Shown: positions 1 to 4,768 of the stretch, one piece after another
How positions within the stretch are numbered: the stretch's first letter is position 1
How the letters are laid out: the number at the start of each line of letters is the position of its first letter
Assembly: GCA_955652345.1 (NCBI GenBank)
Contig: CATPBV010000087.1
Span: 1 to 8,877 of the forward strand
Direction of reading: 5' to 3'
Origin: an uncultured Solirubrobacteraceae bacterium
GTDB taxonomy: Bacteria; Actinomycetota; Thermoleophilia; Solirubrobacterales; Solirubrobacteraceae
Length of the DNA stretch: 8,877 nt
The notes under the pieces: model-generated
What the model was told of the DNA's origin: nothing
The model's database searches: none
What the model saw: only the letters and a program-made list of their open reading frames with translations
Position numbers and translations under genes: made by a program

Positions 1-492
1 CCGCTGAGAGGCCCCCCGCTGAGGGTCCCCCGCGGCGGGGCCAGCCTCGAGCGCACTGCCGTGGCCAACGTTGTACAGCCAACCCCAGCTGGTGCGCTCA
101 CCGCCGAGCGAGAACACCGTGTCGGTGCCGGCATTGACGAGTAGCGGCCCGATAGCTCCCAGGCGGGAGTCCTGGCGGGCCGCGGCGAGCAGCGTCTGGA
201 GCGTTCCTGGCCGAAGGCGAACGTCATGCGTGAGCAGCCAGATCCACTGCGCGTCGCGCTCGAGGTGATAGCGCATTCCTGCATTCATGCCGTGCGCATA
301 GCCGTCGTTTCCGGGCATCCGAATCACGCGGACCTCGGGCGCGGGCGTCAGGGGACGGTCGGTCGGCGCCACCGGGTTGTGGACGATGCAGATGTCCTCG
401 GCCGGCATCCCCTCGGCCAACAGGTCCGAGAGCACCGTCCTATAGGACTCGTGCTCCCCGTGAGTGAGGATCACTGCTGCCGCTTGCACCAT
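1..492 (-). CDS. Family 2 glycosyltransferase, N-terminal part (cut by left window edge)
   Basis: The 164 codons seen form the N-terminal half of a GT-A fold glycosyltransferase, which would transfer a sugar from an activated nucleotide sugar onto a growing glycan at the cytoplasmic membrane face. It opens with a beta strand (AAAVILTHG, residues 4-12). The family's nucleotide-binding signature follows at about residues 62-72 (NDGYAHGMNAG, like the usual NxGYaxGxNxG). The metal/sugar-nucleotide site is LLTHDVRLRPG (86-96), where Thr-His-Asp replaces the more common acidic pair (D90 retained). The 'IGPLLVN' segment (114-120) also fits. ATG at 492-490 is the only reasonable start: the frame is open further upstream to a stop but has no ATG, GTG or TTG there, apart from a GTG immediately after. 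The last visible part (about 148-164) is Ala/Gly/Ser/Pro-rich and does not resemble the family. It diverges from the ABC export operon, which fits a glycan assembly locus. The acceptor and sugar cannot be told. Confidence 0.85.
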   Translation of the reverse strand, partial: MVQAAAVILTHGEHESYRTVLSDLLAEGMPAEDICIVHNPVAPTDRPLTPAPEVRVIRMPGNDGYAHGMNAGMRYHLERDAQWIWLLTHDVRLRPGTLQTLLAAARQDSRLGAIGPLLVNAGTDTVFSLGGERTSWGWLYNVGHGSALEAGPAAGDPQRGASQR

Positions 493-656
493 TAGCCACC
501 ACCGCCCGCCCCCGGGCGAGCGCCCAACGATACATGGCTCCGCTGGAACGCCGAGCCGTTAACATGGGGGCCGTGCTAGAGGGAGCTAGCGTTGGGCAGG
601 CGGGGCAGGCGCTCGTCGATCAGGCCTCTGCCGCTGCCGTAAGGGAATCGGTACGG
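493..656. promoter_or_regulatory. Divergent 5' region between glycosyltransferase and ABC permease
   Basis: This is the only place where promoters for the leftward glycosyltransferase and the rightward export operon can lie. It is 41 bases long if the permease starts at 534, and 164 bases if it starts at GTG 657. It contains GC-rich inverted repeats (CGCCC at 503-507 with GGGCG at 514-518, which can also pair with CGCCC at 521-525). It also contains a 5-bp-arm repeat GCTAG/CTAGC at 575-579 and 586-590. I do not see a convincing -35/-10 pair, so the promoter role is inferred from gene orientation alone. Confidence 0.3.
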
Positions 657-1514
657 GTGCCCGCGCCGCAGTCCGACGCGCCGCGACGCGAGATCTTGTT
701 CCGGCGCAGGGTCTCGCTGCGCCACGCCATCCGCGAGCTGTGGCATTTCCGTGAGCTGATCGTGACGCTGGCCGAGCGCGACCTGCGGGTCCGTTACAAG
801 CAGGCGGTTCTCGGGGTCGCCTGGGCCGTCATCACGCCGGTGGTGATGATGCTCGCGTTCACCCTCGTGTTCACCAAGGTGACCAACTTCAGCAAGTACT
901 CCCCGGGGGTTCCGTATGTGCTGTTCTCGTATATAGGTCTGGTCCCCTGGACGTTCTTCTCGACGTGCATGCAGGCTGGTGGACTGAGCCTCGTCTCCAA
1001 CGTAGGTTTGCTCAACAAGCTCTACTGCCCCCGCGAGGTGTTTCCGATCGCGGCGATCATCGACGCGATGTTCGACGCATTGATCGCGAGTCTCGTCCTG
1101 CTGGTGCTGTTCCCGATCGAGGGCTTCGCGCCGAAGGTGGAGGTCTACTACCTACCTCTCCTGCTGATCCCGCTGATGGCATTCACGTTGGGCGTCACGC
1201 TCACCGTTTCCGCGGTCTTGGTGTACATGAGAGACCTGCGGCTGCTACTGCCGCTGATCGTGCAGATGGGCCTGTTCGTCACGCCGGTGATCTATCCGCC
1301 GAGCGTGCTCACCACATCAGAGCCGGTGCTCGTCGCTTGGTCGGTGGCCAATCCGCTGGTGCCCGTGCTCGACGGCCTGCGGCGCACCATTCTCGAGGGT
1401 CTCGCGCCACAGTGGATTCCGTACCTCGCTGGGACCGCCAGCTCGCTGCTGATCCTGCTCGGCGGTTTCATCCTGTTCAAGCGCCTCGAGACTGGCATCG
1501 CTGATGTCGCCTAG
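534..1514 (+). CDS. ABC-2 type polysaccharide export permease (Wzm/TagG-like)
   Basis: Membrane subunit of an ABC exporter for lipid-linked polysaccharide (O-antigen or teichoic-acid type). It pairs with the ATPase encoded next to it. Family marks are the amphipathic entry segment RDLRVRYKQAVLGVAWAV (residues 82-99), followed by about six hydrophobic segments (roughly 98-115, 127-145, 170-193, 206-230, 238-253, 295-315). The cytoplasmic YMRDLR (231-236), the FVTPVIYP stretch (248-255) and the ANPL motif (272-275) are also typical. The 326-aa reading from ATG 534 is longer than usual for this family (about 260-290). Its first 41 residues are Ala/Gly/Gln-rich with no family resemblance, and no Shine-Dalgarno sequence precedes 534 or the ATG at 564. 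GTG at 657, preceded by AAGGGA at 641-646, would give 285 aa and may be the true start. The stop codon overlaps the ribosome binding site of the ATPase gene. Confidence 0.92.
   Translation: MAPLERRAVNMGAVLEGASVGQAGQALVDQASAAAVRESVRVPAPQSDAPRREILFRRRVSLRHAIRELWHFRELIVTLAERDLRVRYKQAVLGVAWAVITPVVMMLAFTLVFTKVTNFSKYSPGVPYVLFSYIGLVPWTFFSTCMQAGGLSLVSNVGLLNKLYCPREVFPIAAIIDAMFDALIASLVLLVLFPIEGFAPKVEVYYLPLLLIPLMAFTLGVTLTVSAVLVYMRDLRLLLPLIVQMGLFVTPVIYPPSVLTTSEPVLVAWSVANPLVPVLDGLRRTILEGLAPQWIPYLAGTASSLLILLGGFILFKRLETGIADVA
641..659 (+). promoter_or_regulatory. Possible Shine-Dalgarno and alternative GTG start of the permease
   Basis: AAGGGA (641-646) lies 10 bases before an in-frame GTG (657-659). Starting here gives a 285-aa permease beginning VPAPQSDAPRR, close to the normal family length. 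Neither ATG 534 nor ATG 564 has a comparable site. This is a candidate, not a proof. Confidence 0.4.
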
Positions 1515-1517
1515 GAG
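1513..1517 (+). promoter_or_regulatory. Shine-Dalgarno site of the ATPase gene, overlapping the permease stop
   Basis: AGGAG begins inside the permease stop codon (TAG at 1512-1514) and lies 9 bases before GTG 1527. It supports GTG 1527 as the start of the ATPase and translation of both subunits from one message. Confidence 0.7.
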
Positions 1518-1526
1518 CCAAGCCTC

Positions 1527-2735
1527 GTGAGCGCCCCACCGGTCGGGACAATCGAAGCAACGGAGGTCTGGAAGCGCTTCCGCAGCGACGACCGCCCCAG
1601 CTACCTCCAGGATCAGCTCGCACGGGCTCGCGACCGCGTGCGTGGCCGCTCCCGCCCGAGCTACCGCTGGGCGCTCCGGGAGATCGACCTTCGCGCCGCC
1701 CCTGGCGAGTCCTGGGCGCTCGTCGGGGCCAACGGTGCCGGCAAGTCGACGCTGCTGAAGATCCTCTCGCGGGTGATGTATCCCACCGCCGGTGAGGTCC
1801 GGGTGGCGGGACGCGTGGGCGCGCTGATCGAAGTGCGGGCTGGGATCTCGCCACTCCTCACCGGACGGGAGAACGTCTTCCTGACCGGCTCGATCATGGG
1901 GCTCAAGCGCCGGGACGTCGCCAAGCGGTTCGACGAGATCGTGACGTTTGCCGAGCTCGAGCACGCGATCGACCGCCAGGTCAAGTACTACTCCTCCGGA
2001 ATGCAGATGCGCCTGGGGTTCGGGGTCGCGGCGTTCTTGGAGCCGGACGTGCTGCTCGTGGACGAGGTGCTTGCCGTCGGCGACGCGATCTTCCAGCAGC
2101 GTTGTCTTGACCGAATCCGGACCGTGCTCGCCGAGGGGGCAACTCTGATGTTCGTCTCCCACGACCTCGCCGCTGTCGAAGCCTCGTGCGCGAACGGGGT
2201 GTGGATTCACAACGGCGTCATCCAGGCGATGGGGCCGGTACGAGACGTCCTGGCGGCGTACCGGGCTGCGGTCGAGGGGGAGGCGGCGGATTCACGGCCG
2301 GACATCGAGGGCCTGCTGAAGGTCAGAGACGTGCACGCCTCAGCGCCCGACGGCGGCTTGCCGAGCACCGGTGGCCCACTGTCGGTGAGCTTCAGCCTGC
2401 ATGCGGAGCAGCGCCACCGAGCGTGGGTATATCTAGGCGTCAGCGAGGGCGCCGCGACGCCGATATTCCTGATCAATCCCGGCCGGGAGACGACGCTCGA
2501 GCCTGGCGAGACCCAGGTTCAGTGCGAGGTCCAGTCATTGCCGCTCCCCAGCGGCCGCTACTACCTGTGGGGCGGAATCTACGAGAACTGGACCAACGGC
2601 AACGAGCTGATCGGATGGCAGCCGCTGACGCACTTCGACGTCTACGGGCCGGAGCTCGACGCCGCTCCTCGCGCAGTGGTTCGGCTATCGCCTCTGCACG
2701 TCGAGTCGAGTTGGGAGATCGGGCAGGCGGCGTAA
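1527..2735 (+). CDS. ABC polysaccharide exporter ATPase with C-terminal glycan-recognition-like domain (Wzt-like)
   Basis: This cytoplasmic ATPase powers export through the permease encoded just upstream. The nucleotide-binding domain covers roughly residues 8-250. Walker A is GANGAGKST (67-75). The SPLLTGRENV segment (108-117) is typical of the Wzt/TagH/RfbB subfamily. The signature YSSGMQMRLGF (155-165) carries the subfamily's SSGMQ in place of LSGGQ. Walker B with catalytic Glu is LLVDE (176-180), the D-loop is AVGD (183-186) and the switch His is H212 in FVSHD. Residues about 260-398 form a second, beta-strand-rich domain (SVSFSL, RAWVYLGVS, RYYLWGGIYENW). In Wzt proteins of the E. coli O8/O9a type such a domain binds the modified end of the glycan. 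The 402-aa length fits a two-domain Wzt rather than a short TagH-like ATPase without this extension. GTG 1527 is chosen for its AGGAG site. A methyltransferase gene follows after 29 bases. Confidence 0.93.
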   Translation: MSAPPVGTIEATEVWKRFRSDDRPSYLQDQLARARDRVRGRSRPSYRWALREIDLRAAPGESWALVGANGAGKSTLLKILSRVMYPTAGEVRVAGRVGALIEVRAGISPLLTGRENVFLTGSIMGLKRRDVAKRFDEIVTFAELEHAIDRQVKYYSSGMQMRLGFGVAAFLEPDVLLVDEVLAVGDAIFQQRCLDRIRTVLAEGATLMFVSHDLAAVEASCANGVWIHNGVIQAMGPVRDVLAAYRAAVEGEAADSRPDIEGLLKVRDVHASAPDGGLPSTGGPLSVSFSLHAEQRHRAWVYLGVSEGAATPIFLINPGRETTLEPGETQVQCEVQSLPLPSGRYYLWGGIYENWTNGNELIGWQPLTHFDVYGPELDAAPRAVVRLSPLHVESSWEIGQAA

Positions 2736-2764
2736 CGCGGACTGGTGGTCTCGGGACCCTGAGC

Positions 2765-3487
2765 GTGGATCGGCACCAGGCGTATTTCGAAGACCAGCTG
2801 CACCGGTCCGTACCCGAGTTCTGGCGCCGGATGGGCGATCGTCCGGGCTGCGCCGGCAAGCGCGTGCTCGACCTCGGCTGCGGCCATGGCGCGATGTCGC
2901 TGGAGCTGGCCGGAGATGGCGCACAGGTCCTCGGCCTCGACCTGAACGCCGAGCTGATCGACTGGGCTCGAGCGCACGTGGAGCCCCGCCGCGTGGCCGG
3001 AAGCCTGCGGTTCCGCTGCGAGGACGTGCGGGCCGTCGATGACCGCGAGTTCGATGTGATCGTCTCCAAGGACTCGTTCGAGCACATCCAAGAGCTCGGG
3101 AGCGTGCTGGAGGCGCTGCGCGACCGTTTGGCGCCCGGAGGCAGGATCTGGACCGGCTTCTCTCCGCTGTTCTACAGCCCTCGAGGCGATCACGGCGAGA
3201 TGGGCATGCCGGTGCCTTGGGCGCACGCGCCCTCGCGCCGGTTCGTCCTTGCCGCTGCCGCCCGCCGCCGGGGCGCCCCGATCGGCAACCTCGCCGATCT
3301 GGGATTGAACGGAATGACGCCGGCGGAGTTTCGCCGGTTGGTCGCGGAGGCCGGCCTGCGTTTCGAGTCGCTGCGCTACAACCCGGGGGACAAGCGCCTG
3401 ATGCCGATGCTCAGGCGAGCGCGCCGAATTCCCGGGCTGGAGCGATTCGCCACCGTCGGCATCTACACGGTTCTGGTCCCGCGCTGA
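2765..3487 (+). CDS. Class I SAM-dependent methyltransferase
   Basis: Predicted cytoplasmic methyltransferase of 240 aa. SAM-binding motif I is VLDLGCGHG (residues 34-42). The acidic residue expected to hold the SAM ribose is D59 in LGLDLN. CEDV (85-88) and FDVIVSKDSFEHI (96-108) match the following motifs. LAPGGRIWTGFSP is the usual strand after motif III. The C-terminal half (about 135-240) is variable and probably determines the acceptor, which cannot be read from sequence. The frame is open far upstream inside the ATPase gene, but methyltransferase similarity begins only around here. GTG 2765 is the first usable start after the ATPase stop and has only a weak GGGA upstream, so the exact start is moderately sure. 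Its position as third gene of a Wzm/Wzt operon suggests that it methylates the exported glycan, perhaps as a chain-end cap. That role is an inference. Confidence 0.85.
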   Translation: MDRHQAYFEDQLHRSVPEFWRRMGDRPGCAGKRVLDLGCGHGAMSLELAGDGAQVLGLDLNAELIDWARAHVEPRRVAGSLRFRCEDVRAVDDREFDVIVSKDSFEHIQELGSVLEALRDRLAPGGRIWTGFSPLFYSPRGDHGEMGMPVPWAHAPSRRFVLAAAARRRGAPIGNLADLGLNGMTPAEFRRLVAEAGLRFESLRYNPGDKRLMPMLRRARRIPGLERFATVGIYTVLVPR

Positions 3488-3505
3488 ACAGCGGCGCGCC
3501 GTGGC
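3488..3505. other. Convergent junction between glycan-export and NRPS operons
   Basis: Only 18 bases separate the methyltransferase stop from the hydrolase stop on the other strand. They contain the perfect 8-base palindrome GGCGCGCC, and CGCTG-AA-CAGCG spans the methyltransferase stop. The 2-base loop and lack of a T-run make these poor intrinsic terminators, so no terminator is called. Confidence 0.5.
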
Positions 3506-4768
3506 TCAGCCTGCGCTGACCGAGCGAGTGATGCGCCGTGTACGGCCGTAGGAGTCGCGCAGAGTCAACACCACCCGGTAGGAGCTTCGGGGGCCGACGG
3601 CGAGGCTCCAGCTCACGGTAACCGTCCGCTGTCCGAGGCGAGTGAGGTAGATCGTCCGGCGCGGCCTCCGCGATGAGCCGAGCGTGGCGACGATCGTGAG
3701 CGGTTCGGACACGCGAAGCCTCGCGCTGAACTTCGTGCGTCCTCCGCCGGAGGTGGCCTTCAGCGACAGCAGCCTCGCATCCGAAGTCGTCAACGACAGC
3801 GGCGCTGCCGTGTGGGCGGACAGGAATGCCCACACCGTGAGCGAAGCGCGATAGCTCGGCGGCGCGCCGTTGGCATACGGCGGCCATCCGTGTTGAGCCC
3901 CCTGGACGAGGACCAGCGACACCGCGCTGCCATCGATGCACGCGCTCCAGCTCTGCTGGGCTACGACCGGGAGAAGGGCGGTCGCGGTCATCGGTGTGGC
4001 CGTACACCCGTCGAGCGCTCGCCAGCGTGCGGTCGTTTGGAATGGCGAGGGCAGGCGCCCGGGAATGCCGGTATATCGGGTCCCGTCCGCAGTGCCGACC
4101 ATCAGCAGCTCGGATACTGGCTTGACAGGCGAACAGGACGTGTACAGACGCCCGTTCATCGCACCGGAGACGATCGCGATCGCGGCTACCGTGCCGCTCA
4201 GCCGGCAGCCGGTCAGCCATGTCGCGTAGCCGCCGGCGGAGTAGCCGGCTACGTACACCCTGCTGGCGTCGATGTTTTGCGAGGCAATGATCTGAGGGAT
4301 CAATGACTTCAGGTATGTGAAGTCCTGCGGCGGGCCCCACGGGTGGGCGTCGTCACATGAACCGGGATACAGGACGACGAAGCCGTAGTGGTTCGCGAGC
4401 TCCTCGAAATGAGAAATGCCCTGCATCGACTGGGGGCTGCCGAAGGCCCCGTGCAGCCCGATCACGAGCGGCACCTTCTGTCCCGTGCTCAGCGAGCTCG
4501 GCCGGTACACGATCGGCGGAAGGCGCGCAGCGAGTTGGGCCGCGGTGCAGTTGCGTGAATGCACCTCGGTCGGCCCGCCGTAGACGAACGGGGTGCCCGG
4601 CGACTGTGCCGAGCCAGTGTCCCCGGTGGCCCGTCCGGTGCCGGCGGACTCGGTGGCCGCGTTGCCGCAGCCGACGATGCCGCAGAGCGCGACGGACGCA
4701 AGCAGGCCCCACACCAGGCCACCGCCGCGTAGTGGGACACCTCGCTTCCGCGACATCCCAGGCGTCAT
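3506..4768 (-). CDS. Secreted lipoprotein esterase, PHB-depolymerase/feruloyl-esterase type alpha/beta hydrolase
   Basis: Predicted lipid-anchored serine esterase of 420 aa acting outside the cytoplasmic membrane. The N-terminus has a basic stretch (RKRG..R), a hydrophobic core (about 18-32) and a lipobox IVGC with the anchor Cys at 34. An Ala/Gly/Thr/Ser-rich linker (35-60) follows. The hydrolase domain (about 75-320) has GLHGAFGS (104-111, oxyanion region), nucleophile S177 in GYSAGG (175-180) after the typical IDASRVYVA strand, probable acid D228 in GTADG, and H293 in QHGWP. HxWP is a hallmark of the LpqC/feruloyl-esterase/PHB-depolymerase group. Several cysteines (74, 138, 188, 212, 255, 277) could form disulfides. 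Residues about 325-420 are an added beta-rich, basic domain of unknown role. The ATG overlaps the NRPS stop (ATGA), implying translational coupling. ATG 4756 is an alternative start that keeps the signal peptide. The substrate is unknown; its linkage to the NRPS suggests processing of the peptide product or a surface target. Confidence 0.88.
   Translation of the reverse strand: MTPGMSRKRGVPLRGGGLVWGLLASVALCGIVGCGNAATESAGTGRATGDTGSAQSPGTPFVYGGPTEVHSRNCTAAQLAARLPPIVYRPSSLSTGQKVPLVIGLHGAFGSPQSMQGISHFEELANHYGFVVLYPGSCDDAHPWGPPQDFTYLKSLIPQIIASQNIDASRVYVAGYSAGGYATWLTGCRLSGTVAAIAIVSGAMNGRLYTSCSPVKPVSELLMVGTADGTRYTGIPGRLPSPFQTTARWRALDGCTATPMTATALLPVVAQQSWSACIDGSAVSLVLVQGAQHGWPPYANGAPPSYRASLTVWAFLSAHTAAPLSLTTSDARLLSLKATSGGGRTKFSARLRVSEPLTIVATLGSSRRPRRTIYLTRLGQRTVTVSWSLAVGPRSSYRVVLTLRDSYGRTRRITRSVSAG

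Noticed and set aside
145..153. Protein residue positions, not bases: HHIVSDA instead of HHxxxDG in the NRPS condensation domain as a sign of inactivity
   Set aside because: The catalytic His and the structural Asp are present, and Ala at the last position occurs in condensation domains that otherwise look functional.
1317..2210. Minus-strand open frame of 297 codons opposite the ABC genes
   Set aside because: It lies antisense to the ATPase with full Walker A, signature and Walker B motifs; its own translation shows no family features.
2186..2764. Long N-terminal extension of the methyltransferase reading back into the ATPase gene
   Set aside because: The extension overlaps the conserved ATPase in another frame and has Arg/Gly-rich noise composition; methyltransferase similarity begins only around GTG 2765.
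3482..3500. Possible bidirectional terminator at the convergent junction
   Set aside because: CGCTG-AA-CAGCG has a 2-base loop and GGCGCGCC is a bare palindrome; neither is followed by a T-run on either strand.
3411..4340. Minus-strand open frame of 309 codons overlapping the esterase in another frame
   Set aside because: The esterase frame carries the signal peptide, GYSAGG and HxWP motifs; this frame is His/Arg-rich shadow sequence.
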